The notes beneath the pieces are model-generated. The model saw nothing but the letters and a program-made list of their open reading frames with translations. It was not told the origin of the DNA and ran no database searches. The translations under genes and the position numbers were made by a program. Shown here in pieces: positions 8,892-18,285 of a stretch of DNA of 64,000 nucleotides. The first letter of the stretch is position 1. Each line of letters begins with the position of its first letter. The stretch comes from Methylothermaceae bacteria B42 (GTDB lineage Bacteria; Pseudomonadota; Gammaproteobacteria; Methylococcales; Methylothermaceae), in the NCBI GenBank assembly GCA_001566965.1, contig LSNW01000032.1, positions 496,001 to 560,000 on the forward strand, written 5' to 3'.

Positions 8892-10517
8892 ATGCAACCA
8901 GGAAATCAATCACTAAGACCTTGTCCTTTTTCAAGCTATAGGATTCCTAACGACCAGGCATGGCGGCTGGTTAAGGTATTTGCAACCTATCAGTGTATTC
9001 TTTCTGCGTTGCTCGTTCTATTGTATTTCACTCAACTCGGGCCCAATCATCTGGGCAGCCACGCCCCAAAACTATATGAATGGACCACTTTAGGCTACCT
9101 GACAGCGTCCTTCGCTTCGCTTTATTTTTTGATTGCGCATAAGCTTGGCTACCGATTGCAGGCAGTAGCCCATATCAGCCTGGATTTGATTGCCATCCCG
9201 CTGATCATTTTTGCCTGCGGCGGTCTGCAAATCGGCTTTGGTATTTTACTGGCGGTAACCGTTGCCGCTGGCGGCCTTTTGATTGGCGGCCGCTGCGCTT
9301 TGGGAATTGCGGCATTGGCGAGCATCTCTGTACTGGCGGTGGAAGCCGCCGGTGACTTGCTCAATGCATTTGATACCACCAGTTATTCCTACGCCGGCAT
9401 GTTGGGCACGGCTTATTTCACCATTGCGCTTCTTTCCATCGCCCTGGCGCAACAGGCAGAAAAAAGCGAAGCATTGGCGGAACAACGCGGCATCGATCTT
9501 GCCAATCTCAAGCAACTCAACGAATTTATCGTCCAACATTTACAATCGGGCATTTTGATACTGGACGAGACTTACCGCATCCGGCTTTTGAATGACTCCG
9601 CCCTGCGCCTGCTCAAACTCGATGCCAAACCTTCAGATCTGGCTGATCTGCCCGATAGATTAATCATTCACTTTCGAAGGTGGCTCCAGCAGCCCGAATC
9701 TAATTCCGTCACTTTGCAAAGCGATTCGGATTCCATTCATGTCCGTTTCAGCCGCCTAACCACCCAGGGTGAAACCTTGACCATGATTTTTCTGGAAGAC
9801 GTGGCGCTCTATCAACAGCGGGTACAGGAAAGCAAACTGGCCTCCCTGGGCCGGTTGACCGCCGGCATCGCCCACGAAATCCGCAACCCCTTGAGCGCCA
9901 TCAGTCACGCCGGGCAATTGTTGGGAGAAAACCCGGCGCTGGATGCGCAAGACCAACGCCTGGTGGAAATCATCCAGAACCATTCCCGCCGGGTCAACGA
10001 CATTATTGGCAATGTGCTGGAACTTTCCCGCCGCAAACCCTCCCAACGCAGCAAGCTGAACATGGCGCATTGGCTGCCGCGGTTCTATGATGAATTCAAG
10101 GAGGAACATTTGGGATTGAAGGATGTGTTCGAGATCCATATAAAAGACGAACCGCTCTATGCCCTCGTCGATGCTTCCCAACTGCGTCAGATTTTGACTA
10201 ACCTTTGCACTAACGCCTTGAAATATGGCGCAACTGGCGATAAAAATGTGGAAATTCATTTGTACCGTCACCCGGAGCAGGACAAACCGACGCTTGAAGT
10301 GGTGGATTACGGCCCCGGTATCCCGCCGGATACCTTACGCCAAGTGTTCGATCCTTTTTTCACCACCTCTTCCACGGGCACCGGACTAGGACTCTATATT
10401 GCCCGGGAACTGGCCCAATTGAACCAGGCCACCTTGGAATATGAGAAGAACAGCCGGCAAGGCAGCCGCTTCCGAATCATCCTTGCCGACGCGGAACAAC
10501 TCACGGTGGAACTATGA
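8892..10517 (+). CDS. pilS: PilS-type sensor histidine kinase
   Basis: 541 residues. Six hydrophobic segments occupy roughly residues 25-190, followed by a PAS-like region (about 210-310), a HisKA dimerisation domain with the phospho-accepting His in GIAHEIRNPLSAI (about 328) and an HATPase_c domain with DYGPGIP and GTGLGLY. This architecture and the overlapping NtrC-type regulator gene identify the PilS-PilR pair that controls sigma-54 dependent pilin transcription in Pseudomonas and relatives. The start ATG has no clear ribosome binding site. Pilin genes are not in the window, so the target is inferred. Confidence 0.85.
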   Translation: MQPGNQSLRPCPFSSYRIPNDQAWRLVKVFATYQCILSALLVLLYFTQLGPNHLGSHAPKLYEWTTLGYLTASFASLYFLIAHKLGYRLQAVAHISLDLIAIPLIIFACGGLQIGFGILLAVTVAAGGLLIGGRCALGIAALASISVLAVEAAGDLLNAFDTTSYSYAGMLGTAYFTIALLSIALAQQAEKSEALAEQRGIDLANLKQLNEFIVQHLQSGILILDETYRIRLLNDSALRLLKLDAKPSDLADLPDRLIIHFRRWLQQPESNSVTLQSDSDSIHVRFSRLTTQGETLTMIFLEDVALYQQRVQESKLASLGRLTAGIAHEIRNPLSAISHAGQLLGENPALDAQDQRLVEIIQNHSRRVNDIIGNVLELSRRKPSQRSKLNMAHWLPRFYDEFKEEHLGLKDVFEIHIKDEPLYALVDASQLRQILTNLCTNALKYGATGDKNVEIHLYRHPEQDKPTLEVVDYGPGIPPDTLRQVFDPFFTTSSTGTGLGLYIARELAQLNQATLEYEKNSRQGSRFRIILADAEQLTVEL

Positions 10518-11866
10518 CACACGCCCTCGCTCTCGTTGTTGATGATGAACCAGATATACTGGAACTGTTGGAACTAACCCTGGCGCGGATGGACATCAAA
10601 GTCAGAACCGCCGCCAATCTGGATGAAGCCAAAAATTGGCTTAATCAGGAACAATTCCAACTCTGCCTGACCGACATGAAGCTACCTGATGGCAGCGGCC
10701 TGGAACTGGTGGAATATATCCAGGCCAACACGCCAGCATTGCCGGTGGCAGTCATCACAGCTCACGGCAGCATGGAGCTGGCCGTACAGGCTTTGAAACT
10801 GGGCGCCTTTGATTTTGTTTCCAAACCGGTTGATTTGAAAATCCTGCGCAAACTGGTGGGTAGCGCCATGACCCTTTCCAAGGAACTCGGTAAAAAGGAC
10901 AACCGCTCGCGGGATATCTTGCTGGGAGAGTCCGAGGTGATGCGGGAAATCCGGGGCAAAATCGTCAAGCTGGGACGCACCCAGGCGCCCATTTTCATTA
11001 GCGGCGCTTCCGGCACTGGCAAAGAACTGGTTGCGCGCCTGATTCATGCCAAAAGTCCACGGGCGAACAAACCTTTTATCGCCGTCAATTGTGGCGCCAT
11101 CCCGGCGGAATTAATGGAGAGTGAGTTTTTCGGCCACCGCAAGGGCAGCTTTTCCGGCGCGGTGGCGGATAAAACCGGTCTCTTTCAAGCCGCCGATGGG
11201 GGTACGTTGTTTCTCGACGAAGTGGCCGACTTACCTCTGTCTCTGCAGGTCAAACTGCTGCGGGCCATCCAGGAAAAATCCGTCCGTCCCGTCGGGGATC
11301 AACAGGAGATTCCCGTGGACGTAAGGATCCTGAGCGCAACCCACAAGAATCTAAAAAAAATGGTAGATGAAGGACAATTCCGCCAAGATTTGTTTTACCG
11401 GATCAATGTCATTGAATTGCCCGTGCCCGCCTTAAAAGATCGCAAAGAGGATATTCCCCAACTGTCGGAACACATCCTCGCGCGGTTGGGTGAACTCAAC
11501 AGCGTGAGCGCTTTGAAATTGACGCCTAAAGCTTTGGAGGCCCTTCAGCGATATTCCTTTCCGGGCAACGTACGGGAACTGGAAAATATTCTTGAAAGAG
11601 CCGCCGCACTCTGCGAGGGGGGCACCATTGACATTGAAGATTTAAACCTGCCCGCACAGCAAACAGAAACCACGGAAAACCCAAGCGAAGAACCCACCCC
11701 ACCAAACGGCGTTTTTTCCCTGGAGAATTATCTGGATGAGATCGAAAGACGAACTATTCTCAACGTCCTGGAGCAGACCCGCTGGAACCGTACCGCTGCT
11801 GCAAAACAGCTCGGCCTGACCTTCCGCTCCCTGCGTTACCGATTGAAAAAACTAGGCATTGATTAA
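10514..11866 (+). CDS. pilR: PilR-type sigma-54 response regulator
   Basis: 450 residues in three parts: receiver domain with phosphorylation site Asp54 (CLTDMKLPDG), AAA+ domain with Walker A GASGTGKE at 164-171 and Walker B GGTLFLDEV, and a Fis-type helix-turn-helix ending LGLTFRSLRYRLKKLGI. The sigma-54 contact loop, GAFTGA in most family members, reads GSFSGA at 211-216; PilR proteins commonly have GSFTGA, so this is a mild variant. It overlaps pilS by 4 bp. Phosphorylated by PilS, it should activate sigma-54 promoters such as pilA. Confidence 0.87.
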   Translation: MTHALALVVDDEPDILELLELTLARMDIKVRTAANLDEAKNWLNQEQFQLCLTDMKLPDGSGLELVEYIQANTPALPVAVITAHGSMELAVQALKLGAFDFVSKPVDLKILRKLVGSAMTLSKELGKKDNRSRDILLGESEVMREIRGKIVKLGRTQAPIFISGASGTGKELVARLIHAKSPRANKPFIAVNCGAIPAELMESEFFGHRKGSFSGAVADKTGLFQAADGGTLFLDEVADLPLSLQVKLLRAIQEKSVRPVGDQQEIPVDVRILSATHKNLKKMVDEGQFRQDLFYRINVIELPVPALKDRKEDIPQLSEHILARLGELNSVSALKLTPKALEALQRYSFPGNVRELENILERAAALCEGGTIDIEDLNLPAQQTETTENPSEEPTPPNGVFSLENYLDEIERRTILNVLEQTRWNRTAAAKQLGLTFRSLRYRLKKLGID

Positions 11867-12300
11867 GCCCAATATTTTTTCATTTGCTTCAATTTCTCCA
11901 GCGCTTCCTTCACTTTCTGGTTGTTTTTTTCGTCCTTCAAATCCGTATTGTTATAAATTTTGTCCAGCAAACCTTCCTTGACCAGCGCCTCCTTAATCCA
12001 GCGTTTGGCAAACCGGTAATTGGTAGGCACTGCGGCGGTCTCGCCAGTTTCAGGATTTTTCAAGGTCTTAACCTTTTCAGCCTCCTCGGCTGTTGCAACC
12101 TCCTGTTGACTCTCAACTGGCTTTTCAGCGGCAGGCTCTACCTCAGCCACCGGAGATTCCTCCTTCTCAGCTACCGGCGCTTGGGACTTGGCTTGTTGTG
12201 GATGCGTTGGCTGGCCTTTATTCGCGAAAGTCGCAGTGAGTAAAATATAAGCGACGTAAACGACAAAAAGAATAGTAATTCCGATTAATAAGGTCTCCAT
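11863..12300 (-). CDS. Small membrane-anchored protein with acidic linker, unknown
   Basis: 145 residues from the ATG at 12300, chosen because a strong ribosome binding site (GGGGAGGAA) lies just before it; the frame extends 14 codons further without one. One N-terminal transmembrane helix (about 3-24) is followed by a Pro, Glu and Ala-rich linker (about 28-75) and a charged helical C-terminal part with TNYRFAKRWIKEALVKEGLL. I do not recognise the family. It converges on pilR and the two stop codons share the bases TTAA. It could anchor a cytoplasmic helper domain at the inner membrane. Confidence 0.7.
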   Translation of the reverse strand: METLLIGITILFVVYVAYILLTATFANKGQPTHPQQAKSQAPVAEKEESPVAEVEPAAEKPVESQQEVATAEEAEKVKTLKNPETGETAAVPTNYRFAKRWIKEALVKEGLLDKIYNNTDLKDEKNNQKVKEALEKLKQMKKYWA

Positions 12301-12673
12301 TAATTCCTCCCCTTCAATAATTAATTTTTGTATAACCTTCAAGGCCCATAGGGTAGCCGATAGAGCCCATGAGAGACAAGAGCAAGTCTCTTTGAATGAC
12401 GCATGAGTCTAGAAGACAGGCATCATTTCAATGTGGCGGGGTCAAGCCAAAACATTGCAAATCTGAACCTTGGCAAACCAAATGGCGTTTGTTGCATAAC
12501 CTCTCCATCTTGGCTGTCCAAGGGGAGATGAAATCAATATTGGCGCTCTAAAGATGCCAACTGAGAATTTGTACTCATCCACTTTCGCTTTCCCATTCTT
12601 GGTATTGTGGCTACTATTCGCATCACAAAAACACGTTAAACCCATATTCATATGCAGCTTCCCAATCTATAGA
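12301..12673. other. Intergenic region without recognised gene
   Basis: The 373 bases between the small membrane protein and the GGDEF/EAL gene hold no convincing coding frame. A small inverted repeat, AGAGAC then GTCTCT, lies near 12373-12393 without a run of T. I recognise no riboswitch or RNA gene. Confidence 0.4.
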
Positions 12674-15600
12674 TCAAGACAAAACGGACTTACTGGCATA
12701 TTTAATGAAGTCTTCCTCAGGCAACGGCGGGCTATAGAAAAACCCTTGGAAAATCGGGCAACCATGGCTCTTGAGAAACTGCCGCTGCACTTCGTTTTCA
12801 ACCCCTTCTGCCACAACATCCAATCCCAAATGCCGGGCCATGGATAACATGGTCTCAATAATGACGCAGTCGTTGGCATCCACAGCAATATCATTGATGA
12901 ACGAACGGTCAATTTTCAGCTGATCCAGAGGCAATCGTTTGAGATACAGCAGGGATGAATAACCTGTCCCAAAATCATCGATGGAAAACCGAACTCCCAG
13001 TCGTTTTAAGGCCCGTATTTTCGTAATGGTGTCATTTATATCTTCAATAACGATATTTTCGGTCAATTCCAACATGAGTTTCCGCGCATTGATTCGGCAA
13101 CTCTTGAGTACTGACTGCACTTGCTCGACGAACCCCGCTTGATGAAACTGTCTGGGGCTAATGTTTACCGCCAAATGATCCAGCCTTTGAAAGAAGGGCT
13201 GCGATTGCCAAGTGCCCATATACCGGCAGGCCTCTTTCAACACCCACTGTCCCAGGGGTAGTATCAGACCGCTTTCTTCGGCGATGGGAATAAATTCGTT
13301 GGGAGGTACCCACCCGTCTTCCGGGTGATACCATCGCAACAACGCTTCCACCCCCACTAGATCCCCAGCCACATTATGCTGGGGTTGAAAATAAAGCTGG
13401 AGCTGATTTTGTTCAAGCGCGGCGCGCAAATCCTTTTCCATTTGCAGGCGGACATCGGCAGCCACCTGCATGGCCGGGAGATAGAAACAGATGGCATTGC
13501 GGCCCATGGATTTTGCCCGATACATGGCAGTGTCGGCCTGTTTGAGCAAGTCATCTGGCGCTTCAGGGCCGGCAAACAAAGTGATGCCGATGCTGATGGA
13601 GGTTTGATAGCTTTGCCCGTTCAATTCATAGGGCGCGGCTATATGCTTTTTGATCTTTTCCGCGACGATTCTGACTTGATTGGCTGCTTTGGTGGAATCC
13701 GGCTCCAATTCCGGCAACAATACCACAAACTCGTCTCCCCCCAGGCGAGCAACCGTATCCTCCACCCGCAGATGCTGGCGCAACCTTTCCGATACCTGGA
13801 CCAAAAGGGCATCCCCCACTTGATGGCCCCAAGCATCATTCAAATGCTTGAAATTATCCAAATCCAGAAACATCAATGCCCCATAGCTCCGGTGACGGTC
13901 TGCGACGCCCAACTCTTGCCTCAGCCGGTCCATGAACAACCGGCGATTGGGAAGATTGGTCAAGGGATCGTAAAATGCCAGGCGCTGGATTTCTTGTTCC
14001 GCCTTTTGCCTTTCCAGTTCCGCGCTGGCGCGCGCAGCAAACATGCGCAGAACCGACAAAATGTAATTTTCATCGGTTAAAGGCTTAGTGTCACAAATGA
14101 CTAGAATGCCAATGACATTTCCCTGACTGTTTTGCAACGGCGTACCCGCGTAGCCTTCCACCTTCATTTCAACCAGGAGGTGATCTTGTGGAAAAAGGGA
14201 TTGAACACCCCGGGGAAAAATACAAGCACCACGACTCACCACATTGGCACAAGGCGTATTTTCCAATTCATAACGAAAGCTTTTCACCCATTCGCCTTTA
14301 CTCCATCCGTTCAGCACTTCCACCTGTAAAGATGATTGGTTCAATGTCCCTACAAACGCATAATCAACCTCCAAGCCTTCCCCCAGTTGCCGCACCATGG
14401 TCTGAAAGAAATCCTCCCCTACCTTGCTTCCAATATCTTCGGCAAGCAACCGGGTGAAATAATCGATTTTCCGTTGCTCGGTCACATCGTGTACAGTCAC
14501 GTAAAGCAACATTTCAGAATCAACCTCTATCTGACTAGCATGAAGTTCCACCTGCCGGCGCTGACCGGAACGCAATCGATGGGAATAAACTTCCGGGCCA
14601 GCTTCGTTGCCTTCCTCAATCACATGCGCTTCTTCGATCCAATCTAGGGGCATGCCTTGCATTTCATTACGGCTGTAGCCATAGAACCGGCAAGCGGCAT
14701 CATTGGCGTCGATGATGATCCGCTTCTTCTCATCAATCAACAATGCAGCAACCTTGCCTTTTTCAAACAGGTGCCGGTATCGGGCTTCGCTCGCCAACAG
14801 TTTTTTTTGCAAGGCATAGGTTTCTGTCACATCCCTGAAGACAAGCACCACCCCTGTGATTGCACCGGTATGATCCCGCATCGGCGCGGCGCTGTCGGCG
14901 ATCTGGAAGCGCCTCCCATCTTTGGAAATCAAAACCGTGTCATTGGCCAAACCGACGACTTTGCCGTCGGCGAAGACTTTTTCCACCGGATTTTCCGCCG
15001 GCTGGCCGGTTTGCGCATCAACAATGTGAAAGACTTCCACCAGTGGTTTTCCCAGCACATCTTTTTTATTCCAGCCGGTCAAGCGTTCCGCCATGGGATT
15101 CATGCGTTCGACCTTCCCGTGGGCATCCGTTGCAATCACTGCGTCTCCGATGGAATCCAAGGTCACTTGCAGACGCTGTTCGCTGGCGCGCAAGGCGGTC
15201 TCTGCCTTTTTCCGCTGGGCCTCGCGCTCAAAATTCTCCAGGGCGAAGGAAATATCGCTGGCTAGCTCGGTCAAAAGGATCAATAAATCTTCGGAAAAAT
15301 AGTTTTCTTCCTCTGCATAAACCAGAAAAACGCCCACCACTTTGGCGTCACAGTGAATGGGAAAAGAAGCACAACTGGCCAGTTGAAAACGGGAGGCTTG
15401 CCGGTGCCAAGGCTGGCTAAGGGGGTTTTTCAGAAAATCGTTGATCACTACGCTGCGATCTTCCAGCACCGCAGTCGCTGCCGGCCCCCGGCCTTCCGGC
15501 AGGGTATTGTCCAAGGGTATCCAAAGACTTTCCACATATTGCTTGCAACTTTCATCGTTTGCCGCACAAGCCTCGAGGATGAGTACTTTCCTTTCTTCAT

Positions 15601-16522
15601 CCACAACTCCCACCCAAGCCAGTTTAAATCCCGCCCTTTCGACGGCAATCCGGCAAAGCGCGTCGAAAACTTCTTCTCGTTTTTGGGCGCGGATGATAAC
15701 TTGGTTGGTTTCAGCCAACGTGTCATACAAGGACTTTTGGCGTTCCAACAAACGTTGCCCCGCCGCTATTTTATCCGCCATTTGGTTGAAGGTCTTGGTC
15801 AATTGTATCAATTCACCTTGGCCTTCCAATTCCATTCTGACACCTAAATCTCCTTCCCCGAAGTGCCGCGCCACTTCGGTCATATGGGCGAGGGGTTGAA
15901 TCAAATGGGCTTTCAACTGCCGCCACAGTATTCCCAGCGCCAGAATCACCATGGTGCCCAACACCAATGTGGAGTTGAGCAGATTCATCCAAAGTTGATG
16001 AATTTGCGGCCCCAGATCGTAACGGGCGTAAAGGATACCGATCCGTTGGCCCCGCAATCGATGGGCTTGATTCATCCAAGCAACAGGGTAATAAGCTTGA
16101 ACAAACTCATGGGAATGACCAAGAAAAACTACTGGCCGATGGCGTTGCCGAACGCTTGCGAACCGGCTGATTTCGAACAAGGGATCCGCTTTTACCGCAT
16201 CCAGTCCTTTCCAGGCCAAACGGTTGGCGAAATCGATCCGGCCCTGATCGTCAGCCAGCAGAATCACTTTCAAGTCCGGATCCACCGCCCATAACGTCAA
16301 TAACCGTTCCGCCTCCACCTTATCAGGTTCAGCCAGGGCATTTTCCAATTCCAACTGTAAACGCCCAAGATCGTGTCTTAAATGTTCAATGGCGTGAACC
16401 TGAACCCTTCGTATCTCCCGAATGCCATAGAGAACCGACAACCCCAACCAAAGCCCCATCACAATCACCATAAAAGAAAAAGCCAGCGATTTCCCAAGAC
16501 TTCGGGTGTAGATAGGGCTCAT
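12674..16522 (-). CDS. Membrane sensor with GAF, PAS, GGDEF and EAL domains
   Basis: 1282 residues, in order: transmembrane helix (about 14-34), periplasmic sensor (35-180), second helix (183-200), HAMP (201-255), GAF (about 285-440), two PAS domains (about 455-690), GAF-like (about 700-840), GGDEF (about 845-1010) and EAL (about 1030-1270). The cyclase signature GGDEF is intact, with a product-inhibition RxxD site (RVED) five residues before it. The EAL half keeps EALLRW, ELTENIVIED, DDFGTGYSSL and KIDRSFI, so both c-di-GMP synthesis and hydrolysis are possible. The gene starts inside the stop of the solute-binding protein gene, which suggests that protein feeds its periplasmic domain. Confidence 0.9.
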   Translation of the reverse strand: MSPIYTRSLGKSLAFSFMVIVMGLWLGLSVLYGIREIRRVQVHAIEHLRHDLGRLQLELENALAEPDKVEAERLLTLWAVDPDLKVILLADDQGRIDFANRLAWKGLDAVKADPLFEISRFASVRQRHRPVVFLGHSHEFVQAYYPVAWMNQAHRLRGQRIGILYARYDLGPQIHQLWMNLLNSTLVLGTMVILALGILWRQLKAHLIQPLAHMTEVARHFGEGDLGVRMELEGQGELIQLTKTFNQMADKIAAGQRLLERQKSLYDTLAETNQVIIRAQKREEVFDALCRIAVERAGFKLAWVGVVDEERKVLILEACAANDESCKQYVESLWIPLDNTLPEGRGPAATAVLEDRSVVINDFLKNPLSQPWHRQASRFQLASCASFPIHCDAKVVGVFLVYAEEENYFSEDLLILLTELASDISFALENFEREAQRKKAETALRASEQRLQVTLDSIGDAVIATDAHGKVERMNPMAERLTGWNKKDVLGKPLVEVFHIVDAQTGQPAENPVEKVFADGKVVGLANDTVLISKDGRRFQIADSAAPMRDHTGAITGVVLVFRDVTETYALQKKLLASEARYRHLFEKGKVAALLIDEKKRIIIDANDAACRFYGYSRNEMQGMPLDWIEEAHVIEEGNEAGPEVYSHRLRSGQRRQVELHASQIEVDSEMLLYVTVHDVTEQRKIDYFTRLLAEDIGSKVGEDFFQTMVRQLGEGLEVDYAFVGTLNQSSLQVEVLNGWSKGEWVKSFRYELENTPCANVVSRGACIFPRGVQSLFPQDHLLVEMKVEGYAGTPLQNSQGNVIGILVICDTKPLTDENYILSVLRMFAARASAELERQKAEQEIQRLAFYDPLTNLPNRRLFMDRLRQELGVADRHRSYGALMFLDLDNFKHLNDAWGHQVGDALLVQVSERLRQHLRVEDTVARLGGDEFVVLLPELEPDSTKAANQVRIVAEKIKKHIAAPYELNGQSYQTSISIGITLFAGPEAPDDLLKQADTAMYRAKSMGRNAICFYLPAMQVAADVRLQMEKDLRAALEQNQLQLYFQPQHNVAGDLVGVEALLRWYHPEDGWVPPNEFIPIAEESGLILPLGQWVLKEACRYMGTWQSQPFFQRLDHLAVNISPRQFHQAGFVEQVQSVLKSCRINARKLMLELTENIVIEDINDTITKIRALKRLGVRFSIDDFGTGYSSLLYLKRLPLDQLKIDRSFINDIAVDANDCVIIETMLSMARHLGLDVVAEGVENEVQRQFLKSHGCPIFQGFFYSPPLPEEDFIKYASKSVLS

Positions 16523-17493
16523 GGAATCTTCCGGGGTAAAAAGCGGGGATCGGTCAACTGGGAGAAACGGAGAGGATGATCAAGCAATTCATTTTTTAGC
16601 ATCAAGTCCGCCAATTCCCTGGCCCTTGTTTGCAAGGGTGAAGGAGCGCCCGTAAGATAATAACGGTTTTCTTGCAAGGAAGGCAGTTTCATCCCCTGAT
16701 AAGACTGCAAAATCGCCTTTTCCGACAATCCCAACCGGCCTTGCATTCGAGAAACCGCCTCCTGGGGAGTGGCTTTTAAGAATTGCACCGCTTGAAAATA
16801 ACCGTGCAATAGTTTTTCTAACACAGCCTGATTAGGTTCGATGACCTCTTTTCTGACCACCAACACATCAACAATGCGGCCTGGGATCCTGCTGCTATCG
16901 AATAGTTTCCTTGCACCTTCCTGTATCAGATAAGTGGCCACCGGATCAAAGGTGACTACCGCATCCACTTGGCCCTGCAGAAACGCTTGATGATGTTGGT
17001 CTACGGTCAACCTTTGCAAATTGATATCATCAAGAGTCAATCCCGCGGCGGCCAACGCGCCATCGAGTAATATGGCGCCGACACCGGTATGCTCCACGCC
17101 AATCGTCTTGCCCCGTAGCTGTGGCAAAGCGCTAATACCGGACCGGGCCAACAACATATCACCGCCCGCGGATACATCCATCACCAGAATCACCCGCAGG
17201 TCGTATTGATCTTGGAGCAATGTCAGTGCCTCATCCAGCGTCAATGCAGCGGCATCCAGCTCTCCATTGCGGAAAAGATGAAGAACGTCGGTGGCCGAAT
17301 GCAACTCCACCAAATGAATGTCCTGATCGCGGTATAATCCCATGGATCTGGCCAGATAAAGGGGTTCGTAACCGGGCCAGACATTGGTGCCAACGCGTAA
17401 AGGGGGCATTCCCGGTTGATCGAGGCGGACCACCCCCCAAAAAACCAGGACAGGGAAGATAATTAAAGCGATTGACAGCAGAAATCGACGCAA
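16519..17493 (-). CDS. ABC-type periplasmic binding protein (SsuA/NMT1-like)
   Basis: 324 residues: an N-terminal hydrophobic export or anchor segment (about 3-22), then a type 2 periplasmic binding fold starting LRVGTNVWPGYEPLYLAR, as in NMT1/THI5, taurine and nitrate binding proteins. GELDAAALTLDEAL and GQVDAVVTFDP are typical of the family. There is no lipobox cysteine. No permease or ATPase for uptake is adjacent; instead the gene overlaps a membrane GGDEF/EAL gene by 4 bp. It may act as a ligand receptor rather than a transport component. The ligand cannot be predicted from sequence alone. Confidence 0.85.
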   Translation of the reverse strand: MRRFLLSIALIIFPVLVFWGVVRLDQPGMPPLRVGTNVWPGYEPLYLARSMGLYRDQDIHLVELHSATDVLHLFRNGELDAAALTLDEALTLLQDQYDLRVILVMDVSAGGDMLLARSGISALPQLRGKTIGVEHTGVGAILLDGALAAAGLTLDDINLQRLTVDQHHQAFLQGQVDAVVTFDPVATYLIQEGARKLFDSSRIPGRIVDVLVVRKEVIEPNQAVLEKLLHGYFQAVQFLKATPQEAVSRMQGRLGLSEKAILQSYQGMKLPSLQENRYYLTGAPSPLQTRARELADLMLKNELLDHPLRFSQLTDPRFLPRKIP

Positions 17494-17627
17494 AACAATA
17501 TTAATTGGTTATTAACCGGCCCATTTTTATAAACATTTAGAATATAAACCCGATTGTAACAAACAAAAAAAAAATGGATTTTAACTACCACGGTGACTAC
17601 CCACTCAAGTATAGAACCAAACCAGTG

Positions 17628-18281
17628 ATGGAAAACTCAAAGTTGTCAAAAAATAAAGGACAGTTCAGCGCCGAAAATCTGGAATGCATCCGTAGCGATA
17701 GATTACTGTTTTCCCGCCTCAGTTTTTCCCTTGATTCAGGCGAAATGCTGCACGTGGAGGGCGAAAATGGGAGCGGAAAAACCAGTTTGCTCAGAATTTT
17801 GTGTGGTTTGAGCCCGCCAGCATCGGGGGAAATTTATTGGCAGGGAAATACGGTGAGAAAAAACCGCACCCGGTTTTTGGAAAATATAGCCTATATCGGC
17901 CATCACGCCGGAATCAAAGGAGAATTAACCCCTTTGGAAAATCTAGCGTTGGTGCTCAAACTTCACCCAACCCATTCAAAGGCCGATTTATCACAAATTT
18001 TGGCCGATGTGGGACTTTACGGCCACGAAGATGTACCCGCTCGCACGCTATCGGCCGGCCAAAGACAACGCATTGCCTTGGCCCGCTTGCTACTCCAAAA
18101 GGCCATTTTGTGGATTCTGGATGAACCGTTTACTTCTCTGGATGTGAAAGGCCGCGCCTGGTTGCAAGATTTGCTGGATCATCACCTTCAACGCGGTGGG
18201 ATGATTATTTTGACGGCCCATCATCTGCTTGAATCCAGCCGACCCATGCGCCGACTCTGTTTAAACGAATATCAGTCTTAA
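17628..18281 (+). CDS. ccmA: Cytochrome c biogenesis ATPase CcmA
   Basis: 217 residues from ATG 17628, the usual CcmA length; the frame is open to an upstream ATG at 17574 but the extra 18 residues match nothing in the family. Walker A is GENGSGKTS, the signature LSAGQRQRIALARL and Walker B WILDEPFTSLD. With CcmB it forms the ABC unit that drives release of holo-CcmE from CcmCD in system I cytochrome c maturation. It is the first gene of the operon ccmABCDEFGHI-pncA-pncB. Confidence 0.93.
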   Translation: MENSKLSKNKGQFSAENLECIRSDRLLFSRLSFSLDSGEMLHVEGENGSGKTSLLRILCGLSPPASGEIYWQGNTVRKNRTRFLENIAYIGHHAGIKGELTPLENLALVLKLHPTHSKADLSQILADVGLYGHEDVPARTLSAGQRQRIALARLLLQKAILWILDEPFTSLDVKGRAWLQDLLDHHLQRGGMIILTAHHLLESSRPMRRLCLNEYQS

Positions 18282-18285
18282 ACCT

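Noticed and set aside
12442-12651. 69-codon minus-strand frame in the 12.3-12.7 kb gap
   Set aside because: Mixed composition, no ribosome binding site and no recognisable domain.
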